From the NCBI GenBank assembly GCA_051294375.1, contig JBJCIZ010000239.1:5227210-5291209 (forward strand): 64,000 nucleotides of DNA, written 5' to 3'. The notes under the pieces are model-generated. The model did not search any database, was not told the DNA's origin, and was given only the letters and a program-made list of their open reading frames with translations. Shown here one piece after another: positions 1 to 9,534 of this stretch (the stretch's first letter is position 1; each line of letters begins with the position of its first letter). The stretch is from Paraspadella gotoi (taxonomy: Eukaryota; Chaetognatha). Made by a program: the position numbers and the translations under genes.

Positions 1-117
1 CTTGTTTTGTTTCAATTTTTTTTTTGTTCCATAACTTTCTTTTCTGTTTATAAACCGCGGTACGAATCGTAGGTCATAATTTTTCTGACAAACAATTTTC
101 TGACAGAAGTTCCGACG

Positions 118-328
118 NNNNNNNNNNNNNNNNNNNNNNNNNNNNNNNNNNNNNNNNNNNNNNNNNNNNNNNNNNNNNNNNNNNNNNNNNNNNNNNNNNN
201 NNNNNNNNNNNNNNNNNNNNNNNNNNNNNNNNNNNNNNNNNNNNNNNNNNNNNNNNNNNNNNNNNNNNNNNNNNNNNNNNNNNNNNNNNNNNNNNNNNNN
301 NNNNNNNNNNNNNNNNNNNNNNNNNNNN
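118..328. other. assembly gap, 211 N
   Basis: Run of N. It lies in AT-rich flanking sequence with no recognisable gene on either side. Confidence 0.99.
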
Positions 329-1214
329 CGGGAAGAAACAGAAGAAAACACTGAACGAAACAAGAATACAAAAACAAAGACAATGAGAGAAAAGAATAAA
401 TATGAATGTTATAAATGTTTATGTAATTGGTAAAATAAATATCCATTTATTTAATAAATACGCTTTCTTGCCCTATACTTTGGACAGGCCTTGGTGGTTT
501 AGGGTCTCCATCATGACGAGGGTAGCAGTGCATTAACAAACAAAAACTATACAATAGCTTACAAAATCGTGTATATTTTTCATTATTTCACGTGAAAATA
601 AAAAAAAAATACTTAGCATTGTACTACCGTAGCACCGTAAGGTGATAAATTTAAAGAAAATATTAAAAAAATGATAACATCAGAAACGATAATAAAATAA
701 TATAAAGAAAATAAACCAATTAAAACAAACAAACAATAAAAAATAAAAAAGCACAAACAACGATCAATACGAAACGGACCGAGCGCTACTAAATTAAATC
801 CGATCCGAATTATGCAAATGAGATTTTTGGAGATTCTTCTGATTTTGTCGGCCGAAATACGTTAATCGAATTCGACCCGACGGGGTGGCGGCCGAAGGAA
901 AGGGGAGGAAGAAAGCGTCGGCAACTTGTCGGTATGTCGCCGTTGTTGTTGAGGGTTTCTTGTCAAGAAGAAATTACAGACAATGACAAGCAATTGGTAC
1001 AAGCGATGTCAAAAGTACCATAACAATAACATAACAATATAAAATCTTTAATCTTGTATTGTAATGATGCTCCCTTTTTTTTCCAGGAGTCAACACTTAC
1101 GTCCCATACATTATTAAATATGAAAGAAATAATAATTAAATATAATACATAGTGAAATATATCAAAATTATTTAGTCTTATTTAGTCTAATATAGTAAAA
1201 CAAGTAACCTTGAA
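329..1214. other. gene-free AT-rich stretch
   Basis: Mostly AT-rich sequence with many stops in all frames and no exon that I recognise. It holds a copy of the dispersed repeat R2 (about 425-520), one copy of the octamer-bearing motif AATCTCATTTGCATA on the - strand (about 808-825), and a short CpG-rich patch (about 845-930) that does not give a protein-like reading. Confidence 0.7.
425..520 (+). repeat. dispersed repeat R2, copy 1
   Basis: Contains a TTTATTTAATAAATA-type start followed by CTTGCCC, an ACTTTGGACRGGC core and GGTNGTTTAGRG. The same ordered blocks recur at 59,520-59,640 (+), 62,225-62,325 (-) and, more diverged, 4,975-5,065 (-). No coding capacity is seen; it is probably a fragment of a non-autonomous element. 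Confidence 0.6.
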
Positions 1215-2136
1215 NNNNNNNNNNNNNNNNNNNNNNNNNNNNNNNNNNNNNNNNNNNNNNNNNNNNNNNNNNNNNNNNNNNNNNNNNNNNNNNNNNNNNN
1301 NNNNNNNNNNNNNNNNNNNNNNNNNNNNNNNNNNNNNNNNNNNNNNNNNNNNNNNNNNNNNNNNNNNNNNNNNNNNNNNNNNNNNNNNNNNNNNNNNNNN
1401 NNNNNNNNNNNNNNNNNNNNNNNNNNNNNNNNNNNNNNNNNNNNNNNNNNNNNNNNNNNNNNNNNNNNNNNNNNNNNNNNNNNNNNNNNNNNNNNNNNNN
1501 NNNNNNNNNNNNNNNNNNNNNNNNNNNNNNNNNNNNNNNNNNNNNNNNNNNNNNNNNNNNNNNNNNNNNNNNNNNNNNNNNNNNNNNNNNNNNNNNNNNN
1601 NNNNNNNNNNNNNNNNNNNNNNNNNNNNNNNNNNNNNNNNNNNNNNNNNNNNNNNNNNNNNNNNNNNNNNNNNNNNNNNNNNNNNNNNNNNNNNNNNNNN
1701 NNNNNNNNNNNNNNNNNNNNNNNNNNNNNNNNNNNNNNNNNNNNNNNNNNNNNNNNNNNNNNNNNNNNNNNNNNNNNNNNNNNNNNNNNNNNNNNNNNNN
1801 NNNNNNNNNNNNNNNNNNNNNNNNNNNNNNNNNNNNNNNNNNNNNNNNNNNNNNNNNNNNNNNNNNNNNNNNNNNNNNNNNNNNNNNNNNNNNNNNNNNN
1901 NNNNNNNNNNNNNNNNNNNNNNNNNNNNNNNNNNNNNNNNNNNNNNNNNNNNNNNNNNNNNNNNNNNNNNNNNNNNNNNNNNNNNNNNNNNNNNNNNNNN
2001 NNNNNNNNNNNNNNNNNNNNNNNNNNNNNNNNNNNNNNNNNNNNNNNNNNNNNNNNNNNNNNNNNNNNNNNNNNNNNNNNNNNNNNNNNNNNNNNNNNNN
2101 NNNNNNNNNNNNNNNNNNNNNNNNNNNNNNNNNNNN
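1215..2136. other. assembly gap, 922 N
   Basis: The longest N run in the window. It ends 1.3 kb before the first recognisable kinesin exon, so upstream exons could be hidden here. Confidence 0.99.
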
Positions 2137-2224
2137 ACAGAGACAGAGACGCCTTCGACCTTTTCTTCTCGAATTAAATTCTTCTCACATCGAGAATTCG
2201 TCGTCAAAACGAATTCCGAGTCAC

Positions 2225-2362
2225 GTGAGAGATATGACGTCGAACCGAACGGTTTTGACGTAATTTGACATCGATTTTGACGTCATTAGATGCCGATGGA
2301 CGTGACGTTACTTTCCGATATTTGACGTTATTTGAGATCATTTGACGTCATAGTGTGCTATA
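2225..2362. promoter_or_regulatory. cluster of TGACGT (CRE-like) half sites
   Basis: At least seven GACGT cores occur in about 130 bases, two as the full palindrome TGACGTCA (near 2278 and 2343), spaced by short AT-rich linkers often beginning TTTGAC. It reads as a degenerate tandem repeat of roughly TTTGACGTCAT. TGACGTCA is the consensus for CREB/ATF-type bZIP factors, so this could be a binding cluster. It could equally be a decayed minisatellite. Confidence 0.4.
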
Positions 2363-2374
2363 GAGGGGGTTGTG

Positions 2375-2960
2375 ATTGCAAAGGGATGTAACTAGCTTTG
2401 AGCGACGATTACCCAACACGACGCCGCCACGACGCCAACCGACGCCGCTAGACGCCGCCACGAAGTCCATCATACTTCCATCGTACCATCCGCTCCAACA
2501 AAAATCCCGATTTAGCGAACTTTTTTCTCTCCTTTGCTTTTATCGTCGCGATTTAACGAAGTTCGACTCACGAAAAAAAGAATCGAGAGAGAGAGAGACG
2601 GAAAATCCGATAATCGAATTGAGAAATTATGTGAGGAGGGGAGAAGATGGGGGGGGGAGCGAGAGCGAGAGGGAGAATGGGGAGGGAGAGGGAGAGAGGG
2701 AGAGGGAGAGAGGGAGAGAGAGAGAGAGAGATAAGAGTTTCGACTCGCAAAAATTTTTGCCAATCAAAGCGAACTGCGAATCTCGATATCGATCGCAAGC
2801 AATGGCAATCAGCTTGATTGCTTGTTATCTCCGTAGTCATCATCATCCATTGACAACAACCGCAATTCGACAACCACTAAATTTGTTTTCTCCAAATATT
2901 TTCCCAATGTTCCAAATGTTTTAATATTTAAATTGACAATTCAATGTCTTCCGTTTAAAT
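2375..2960. other. low-complexity stretch with GACGCCGCC and GA repeats
   Basis: Holds a short GACGCC/GCC-rich tandem (about 2418-2462) and an impure GA-rich tract (about 2580-2735). Long open frames here are low-complexity readings of the GA tract and are not accepted as genes. Confidence 0.6.
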
Positions 2961-2984
2961 TATAATTTATTTCCCCCCCCCTTC

Positions 2985-3440
2985 CCTTCCCCTCTCCTCC
3001 CCTCCCTGTTTTTCTTTTCCTTTCCCGAAATTCCACAAATGAATCCCAAATCATCTACAACCATCCAAAACCTGTCATAACCACCCACAACTGTCGACAA
3101 CCACCAACCACACGTACATTTACCCACAATCGACTCAAAACTACCCACAAATACACTCAACCACCAACTACAACCTACTTATACCCACAATCTAATCAAA
3201 ACTACCCACAATCCACCCACAACTGTCGACAACCACCAACCACTCATTCCTTTACCCACAATCTACTCAAAACTACCCACAACTACCCACAACTACCCTC
3301 AACCACCAATTACCATCCACTTATACCCACAATCTATTCAAAACTACCCACAACTCACCACAACTACCCTACCACAACAACCACCCCCTTCTACCCACAA
3401 TCCACCCACTAACCCTACCCACAATCCACCCCCCACCACC
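2985..3440 (+). repeat. degenerate ACCCACAA minisatellite
   Basis: About 450 bases made of variants of ACTACCCACAAY and CCACCAACCAC, with tens of copies of the ACCCACAA core. It abuts the first kinesin exon directly, replacing the usual pyrimidine tract. The strand is almost free of G, which is a strong strand asymmetry. Confidence 0.8.
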
Positions 3441-3452
3441 CACAAATCAAAG

Positions 3453-3674
3453 ACCAAAGTTCTTCTCCGCGTCTGTCCCGATCCTCCCCCCACCGCCCCC
3501 TCCTCCTCTTCCTCCTCTTCCTCCTCGGACCCTTTCCTCTTCGTCGACCCGCGAAAGCGTCAAGTGACCATCTACGATCCTTCTTACGGCGTCATGGGTC
3601 CGCGCAGGCGCGCCGGCGTCGCGGCGCCCAAGATCTTCGCCTTCGACGCCATCTTCTCGGCGGACAACGCTCAG
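3453..3674 (+). CDS. atypical kinesin KIF26/VAB-8 family, motor-domain exon (first of seven)
   Basis: Reads TKVLLRVCPDPPP, a nine-serine run, then DPFLFVDPRKRQVTIYDPSY, a short variable stretch and PKIFAFDAIFSADNAQ before a GT donor (gtagag). This is the start of a kinesin motor: the first strand (VKVxLRVxP), then the FAFDxxF segment that precedes the P-loop. The wording VDPRKxQVTxYDP with PKxFAFDAxF is typical of KIF26 rather than conventional kinesins. Family members (vertebrate KIF26A/B, nematode VAB-8) bind microtubules with little or no ATPase and act in signalling and cell or axon migration. The acceptor chosen (aatcaaag) has a poor pyrimidine tract because it sits in an ACCCACAA repeat, so the exon may start a little earlier. 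It ends in phase 0, matching the next exon. Upstream exons are not visible. Confidence 0.85.
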
Positions 3675-3867
3675 GTAGAGTGGAGGGAAGGGGGGTAGTT
3701 GGGGGGCGGGGAAGGGAGGGTTGTTGTTGTTGTTGTTCTTGTTGTTAGGTTTTCCATCCCTCGGTTACATGATAATAAAATAACAATCTATAGTTAGCCT
3801 TCCTTATTAATCAAATATGGTGATGCTTGTTTGAACTGTTTCAAGCATTCACGTACAATGATTATGG

Positions 3868-3925
3868 AGTCGATGACGACGATGACAAGGACGACGATGA
3901 CGACGACGACGACGACGACGACGAA
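3868..3925 (+). repeat. GAC (ACG-class) triplet array
   Basis: Nearly uninterrupted GACGAC/GATGAC triplets in intron 1 of the kinesin gene. One of at least nine arrays of this triplet class in the window. Confidence 0.8.
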
Positions 3926-3994
3926 GAATAGAGAATAAATGATAACGTCGACGATAACTACTACGTTGATAAACATGCTAAATCTAATGATGTC

Positions 3995-4155
3995 TATAAT
4001 CTCATTTGCATATTTCAGTTATTAAACGACGATAATGAGAAAGACGAAGGAAACTACGATGATAATGACGAAAACGAGAGTAACAGATCACGTTGATTAC
4101 GATGACCAAAATGCTTAATATTTGAAGGTCCATAATCTCATTTGCATATTGCAGT
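3995..4155 (+). repeat. duplicated block with AATCTCATTTGCATA motif
   Basis: The motif ATAATCTCATTTGCATATT appears at 3997 and 4132, each followed by a CAG, with diverged GATAATGACGA-rich sequence between. The same motif occurs at 13,649 (+) and, reverse-complemented, near 808-825. It contains the POU-type octamer ATTTGCAT. Confidence 0.5.
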
Positions 4156-4974
4156 ATTTTAAAAACCTTTAAAAAATATTAAAAGCCGTTTTCTGATTCG
4201 CTGTAAAAAAAATTATGAGTTTAACTATATGATATTTACCAATAAGATATAAAGGTTAACTAAAAAAATTTTTGTGATAACTTTCTATATTAAATATTCG
4301 TTGTTAGTTTATTTTCAACAAATTTCAATGGAGGGCTTCGCGCTTTCAATTATAAAAAAACTGCGGACCATCGGTTTAGTAGATTCCGACTCTATAATTC
4401 ACTTTAAATGACTTATCTGATTAGCTGTTATTTGAAGGGCTCTTTATGAGAGCCTAGAAATCCGGTGGCCTTCGAAAAATATATGCAACTCAAGCTATGT
4501 GATCGTGGGTAACGTCGAAGTTGAATATATAAGTGTCATATATTGTAGAGACGTTTTGAGTCTCCACGCTTTGCGGACCTTCTTCGAGGGTGTCGTCCGT
4601 CGAGGAAGGGGTTTTGACGAGAGTCTTGACTATTTCTTAAGAAATCGATAAGACGAGTTCAAAAACGGTAAAACTTGTATTTTCTTCGTCACGCAAGACG
4701 AAGCAGACGTGACATAAATGGTAGCAAAAGCCAAAGACTCGTAAAAACAACGTTTAATAACGAGGGACGTTTCTTCAAAATTGATTGAAAAGCCAGTCAC
4801 AAAAATTGATAAAAGAAACATTCGAATATCGGCCAAAATCACGAAAGAGGGAGAGAGAGAAATGACCACTAAAAAGTTCACGGATCACGAGGCGAATTTC
4901 TCTTCATATATGTTTGGTACTCTGGAAGTGATTTAATGAAACTGTGAGAAAGTCTCGATAAAAAGCTTGTTTGA

Positions 4975-5065
4975 TTAAACCACCACGGCCTCTCCAGAGT
5001 CTGGGGCAAGATAGCTTAATTATTAAAAGAATAGATAATTTCATATTGGTTGTATCAATTTCAAG
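4975..5065 (-). repeat. dispersed repeat R2, diverged copy 2
   Basis: Contains CCAGAGTCTGGGGCAAGATAG followed by a TTAATTATTAAAAGAATAGATAATTT stretch. It matches, with substitutions, the copy at 62,225-62,325 (GTCGGGGGCAAGATAG then TTATTTATTAAATGAATGGATAATTT). No coding content. Confidence 0.5.
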
Positions 5066-5196
5066 TATAATGAAAGCGACTGTAAAAACTTAAAGAGAGA
5101 TGAGAAAATTTAACGAAGCTTTTCTTTATTTTTTTTCGCTTTATGACAGCTAGAAAGCTTTGAATATTTATCATTTTTCGCAATAGCATCCGGTAT

Positions 5197-5285
5197 CGTC
5201 GTCGTTACCCTTGTTGTCGTCATTGTCGACGTTGTCTTCGTCTTCGTCGATGTCATTGTCGTCTTCGTCATCGTCATCGTCGTCT

Positions 5286-5326
<41 letters not shown>

Positions 5327-5330
5327 TGTC
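5197..5330 (+). repeat. CGT (ACG-class) triplet array
   Basis: GTCGTC/TTCGTC/ATCGTC triplets, becoming pure (GTC)n at 5280-5325. It is followed at 5395-5505 by an impure GA tract. Apparent Asp-rich or Thr-rich reading frames here are translations of the repeat. Confidence 0.85.
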
Positions 5331-5394
5331 GATCGCCAGACTGTGACGCCGTAAAGATTCTGCGAAGCTTCGACCGTCGCTGTTCGGCGTAGCG

Positions 5395-5429
5395 AGAGAG
5401 AGAGAGAGAGAGAGAAGGAGAGAGAGAGA

Positions 5430-5477
<48 letters not shown>

Positions 5478-5508
5478 GAGAGAGGGAAAGAGGAGAGAGA
5501 GAGAGGTA
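5395..5508 (+). repeat. (GA)n tract
   Basis: Impure GA dinucleotide tract with AAG and GGA interruptions. Confidence 0.9.
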
Positions 5509-5737
5509 AGGGCCGCATAATTATTCGAATAATACTTATTTTCGTCTCTAGTATGTTTGTCTTGACTGTTGTCTTCTCTCTGGTTCAGTCTGTCTGTATT
5601 TTCGGATGTCTCCCTTTTATGTTATAAAATATAACATAATGTAGAGGCACAAGTAATTTTATAAGTTTCAGACTTTTTCAATTCCTGCTTTCTTCACATC
5701 AAGCTTTTCCTTTAATAATTACTTAAGTTAAATAATT

Positions 5738-5812
5738 TTCTTCTTCGTCGTCGTCGTCTTCGTCGTCATCATCATCGTCGTCGACGTCATCGCCGTCGTC
5801 ATCGTCTTCTTG
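5738..5812 (+). repeat. CGT triplet array
   Basis: TTCGTCGTCGTC/ATCATCGTC triplets in intron 1, followed by a pyrimidine-rich 5.8-6.07 kb block. Confidence 0.8.
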
Positions 5813-6344
5813 TTTGTCCTTTTGTTTGTTTTCTCTTTTTCCTCTTTTCGTCTCCTTTTTTTCCTCAGTCATCAACTTTCAATCATCGGAGATTCCGCCG
5901 AAAAAAAACTCAATTTCCCGTCTTTCTCTCTCCTCTCCTCTATTCTCTCTGCTCTCTTCGTCTCGTCCGTCTCTTCTCTCTGCTCTCTTCTCTCGCCTCG
6001 CTGCTCTCTCTCTCACCCCCCGCCCCCCCCTCTCTCTCTCGCACCGTCTCTCTCCTCCTCTCTCGTCACTTCCTGTGTTGTCATAGGTGACTCACGTCTT
6101 TTTTTTCCCGCCAATTGATCTCCCGTGCTTTTTCTTCGTCTCTATCGAAGTCGGTTCTTTTTTTTGTGGAAACGAGGAAAGAAGATCGGAGGAAAGGGAG
6201 GAAAGGCCGGGAAAAGGGAAGGAAGGAAAGGAAAGGGAAAGAGAAGGGAAGGAAAGAAGAAGGAAAGGGAGGAAAGGAAAGAAAGAAGTCAATTTTGAAA
6301 TGATAGTGATAATAATAAAAAAGTGGAGACCAAAAAAAGATAAT

Positions 6345-6345
6345 T

Positions 6346-6434
<89 letters not shown>

Positions 6435-6440
6435 AGAAAG
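6345..6440 (+). repeat. (GAAA)n tetranucleotide array
   Basis: About 23 near-perfect GAAA units, following a purine-rich AAGG/GGAA stretch at 6175-6295. Confidence 0.95.
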
Positions 6441-7140
6441 AAACAAACAAACTAATAAACACTGAAAAAAAAACACGATATAAACAAACAAAAGTAAAAC
6501 CTGCAAAGAAAATATAAAAGAAGCAACTTGTCTTTTCTTTTTCTTCCTTCCAAAAATTCTGTACAAAAAATCTCCAGGGATTTGTTGATGTCAAGGATCC
6601 GTCCAAGGTTTCGATAACGGAAGAGGGTCAGGATAGGGCAAAGACTTGGGAAGGGAATTAGGATAGGGTTAGGAGTTGGATAGGTCTGAGGTTACCACCC
6701 GGACATGTTGAGTGTAGGTTTAACAACGAAAAGTATTTTTTTTTTATAGGATTAGTTTTTCTATTCCCATTTCGCGAATACAACGTAAATGAATCAAACC
6801 AAATTGTGCAATGATCTTCCTAACCAGAAGTTCCACATTGGAGACAATCACGTGACTGAGAAAAAACTTCACGTGAATAGTGAAAGGGGGAAAAATATCA
6901 CGCGAAATCAAGAATCACCAAAGTTTCAAATCTCGGGGTAAATCAAAGGGTAAGGTTAGATTTTTTTTTTCGAGGGACACCGCGGCTTTTGAAAAAGGTG
7001 AGGAATAAAGGTCAGGGACTCAGGGTTACGTTGGGTCGGGTGGCGGATTTCGATTCGAGCCTCTTGGTTTTTCTTCGGCGAAATTATAGATTATGGTTGT
7101 TTTTTTTTTCCGGCGGGTTCTGTCGGAAGTTAAAAGCTGG
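6441..7140. other. gene-free intronic stretch
   Basis: Mixed AT-rich sequence without a protein-like frame. It includes a G-rich GGGTTAGG/GGATAGGG patch (6620-6690) and a stretch with three CACGTG or CACGTGA sites (6848-6880). Confidence 0.6.
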
Positions 7141-7143
7141 GGG

Positions 7144-7440
7144 CACATTGAAGCCATAGTAAGGTGGACAGCATAAAATTTCATACAGCCTCGCTACCCA
7201 GCTGTAACCACTACACATTGAAGCCATAGTAAGGTGGACAGCAGAAAATTTCATACAGCCTCTCTACCCAGCTGTAACCATTACACATTGAAGCCATAGT
7301 AAGGTGGACAGCAGAAAATGTTCAATACAGCCTCGCTACCCACAGCTGTAACCACTGTACACTCATGAAGCCATAGTAAGTGGACAGCAAAATTTCATAC
7401 AAGCCTCGCTACCGCCCGCCAGCGTAACCACTACACATTA
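7144..7440 (+). repeat. 70-bp tandem repeat, four copies plus a fragment
   Basis: Units start at 7144, 7214, 7284, about 7360 and 7434. The first two spacings are exactly 70; the third is about 76 because of small insertions. Each unit begins CACATTGAAGCCATAGTAAG, continues GTGGACAGCA and ends with CTACCCAGCTGTAACCA. The later copies carry scattered indels, suggesting sequencing error or decay. No open frame runs through the units. Confidence 0.9.
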
Positions 7441-8319
7441 AGCCCATTCTTTCGTCCTCTTTTTCTCCTTCCCACGCGAGATTTCGTTCTGTCTCTCTTT
7501 TTCTCTGCTTTTAATATTCTCAGTTTGTATTGTCTCCTCTTCTTTTTTCCTCGTTTGGTTTTATTGAGAAACATTTTTTTTTTCAATGATCTCATTTTTA
7601 TCCAGCATTTTTTTATCCTCTTGGTTTTTTAGACTTTCTTTTCAAAGTTAGAAGAAAGAAAAAGTGTGTTTATACTGCTCTAAAGATTTGGTGTCCTAGG
7701 CTTTTTTTTCCTCTCTCTCTCTCCCTCTCCTCTCTCCATCTCGTCCTCTCCTCTCTCTCATCTCTGCTCTCTCTCACTCCTCTCTCCTCTCGTCTCTCTC
7801 TCGATTCCAATTCAATGACCTTCGATCTTGACAATCCACGCGTCATACTTCACTCAGATATTTGTCACCTTTTTGGCGCCCTTCTCCTCTTACTCCTCCT
7901 CCTTCTCCTCTTCCTCCTCCTCCCTCACCTCCTCATCTTTTTCTGACCACCACGCCCTCTTTGGGAGAGAATCTTGACGCCTCTCGAAGCCAGGAGGTGG
8001 CGATTTTAGCGTCACGTTTTCTCCGCTACGTTTTTGGACGCCAAAGCGGTCCGCAGGTCTGTTGCTGGGACCCGTGAAAATGAACTCCGGACATCACAGT
8101 GAATTTAGCGTCGGTTTTAAAAGTCTCTCTCTCTCTCACCAAAGCCTGTCTAAAGTCAGGGGAAAGAAAGCTTATTTATCAAATACTATGTGTATTTGTT
8201 TCTATTTTTCACATGGATCATACACTTTTTGTCTTCGTTTAATCCTACGCTCTTCTTTTTTTTGGTTTTCTCTCCCTTGTTTTTTAGATGCGCCGCGTAT
8301 ACTCGCGGAGGAACTCTAT

Positions 8320-8575
8320 AAGTCACTTTTCGGTCGGTCGGTATATCTGTCCAACGGTCTGTCCCACTTACGGAAAAAATGCTCATAACTTACCTATCTT
8401 GATCTTTTATTAAGACATGAAAAAAGATCTAAGAGACTGCAAGCGGCGCCTTTAAGAAATTTTAAAATTATAAAGAATAAGATACGGATTTCCGATGCAG
8501 TGTATGACATAAATACAAATACAAAATAAAGACGTTTGTGAAAAGATAGTCACTGCGGAGCAACACATTGGATGG
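8320..8575 (+). repeat. dispersed repeat R1, copy 1
   Basis: Aligns by eye with 59,090-59,400 in the same orientation. Shared ordered blocks are CTGTCCCACTTAC, AAAAAATGC, ATCTAAGAGACTGC, AATTATAAAGAATAA, a TGCAGTGT/GACATAAATAC segment and GTCACTGC with CACATYGG. Other copies are at 56,628-56,800 (-) and 62,450-62,735 (-). It is non-coding, about 250-300 bases and SINE- or MITE-sized; I see no tRNA-like head. Confidence 0.65.
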
Positions 8576-8631
8576 ACCCATCTTGTTTTTGTCCTTTTTT
8601 CTTTTTTCTTTATGACTTTTGGCGTCTCTCG

Positions 8632-8656
8632 NNNNNNNNNNNNNNNNNNNNNNNNN
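8632..8656. other. assembly gap, exactly 25 N
   Basis: One of four gaps of exactly 25 bases in the window. A fixed length like this normally marks a gap of unknown size written by gap-filling software. Confidence 0.99.
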
Positions 8657-8859
8657 CCGATAGCATGGAAAGGGCGGGGGGGTAATGGGGCTAAGAAAGG
8701 GAGGGCAGGCCAGAGAGCTGGCGGTTTCTTTCCCCCCCCCGCGCTTAGTGCGCTTTGCCCTAAAAGTCAAGAATCCATATTTTCTTGTCGCCGGGAATCT
8801 TTGCCTCTAATTCCTACGAATCATGTGGTTGGAGCAAGCGTCTGTACAGGGGGTGAGTA

Positions 8860-9530
8860 GGATGAGAGAGAGACGAGAGAAGAGAGAGAGAGAGGAGCTA
8901 CGAAGAGAGGTACGTACGAGGAGAGGAGAGAGGAGGGAGAAGAGAGAGAAGGTAAATGAGAAAGAGCTGGTAATACAAACGGGAAGACAATGAGAGGCTT
9001 AAGCCAGGAGAGGAGAAAGAAGAGAGGGAAGAGACCGCAGAGAGGAGAGAGAGAGAGGAGTTAGCCAGTCAGAACGAGCAGACACCAAGACAAGAGATTT
9101 AAGCTGTCCAAAAAATATTAAAAAGGGTAAGACGAAGCGTTCACTTTTGATTTTGAAAAGTTGTTCTCTAAGGAGAGAGAGAGGAGAGAGAGAAGAGAGG
9201 GGTAAAGGAGAGAGAAGAGATGGAGGAGAGAAGAGAAGGACGAGGAATGAGAAGACGAAGAAAACAGAAAGAGAAGAGAGAGACGAGAGAGAGAGAGAGA
9301 CGGCGAGCAGAGAGGCAGCAAGAGAGAGACAGACAGGAGAGAGAGCCAAGATCAAAGGGGGCCTTCTGGATAACGTGTTTCCTCCTCGTAAGTTGTGAGC
9401 ATCGAAGATCAGATTTTGACAGTTAGCGTTCAACACTGAGGGGAGAGAGAGTAGAGAGGAGAGAGAAGTAGAGAGAGGAGAGAGAAAAGATAGAGAGGAG
9501 AGACAGAGAGAGACGTTGTACTTTTCTACA
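8860..9530 (+). repeat. impure GA-rich block
   Basis: Roughly 650 bases of GAGAGA with many single-base interruptions and short unique islands (9060-9165, 9340-9435). The irregular interruptions look like uncorrected long-read sequence. The open frames here are R/E- or S/L-rich readings of the repeat. Confidence 0.75.
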
Positions 9531-9534
9531 TTGG

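Noticed and set aside
2376-2924. Long + frame of 182 codons
   Set aside because: Most of it is R/E-rich translation of an impure GA tract and the rest has no family resemblance or splice context.
5110-5518. Asp- and Thr-rich frames on the - strand
   Set aside because: Direct readings of CGT triplets and GA repeats; all frames are open because of the repeat.
7144-7440. Possible CRISPR-like array
   Set aside because: The units are contiguous 70-bp tandem copies without unique spacers, and the genome is eukaryotic.
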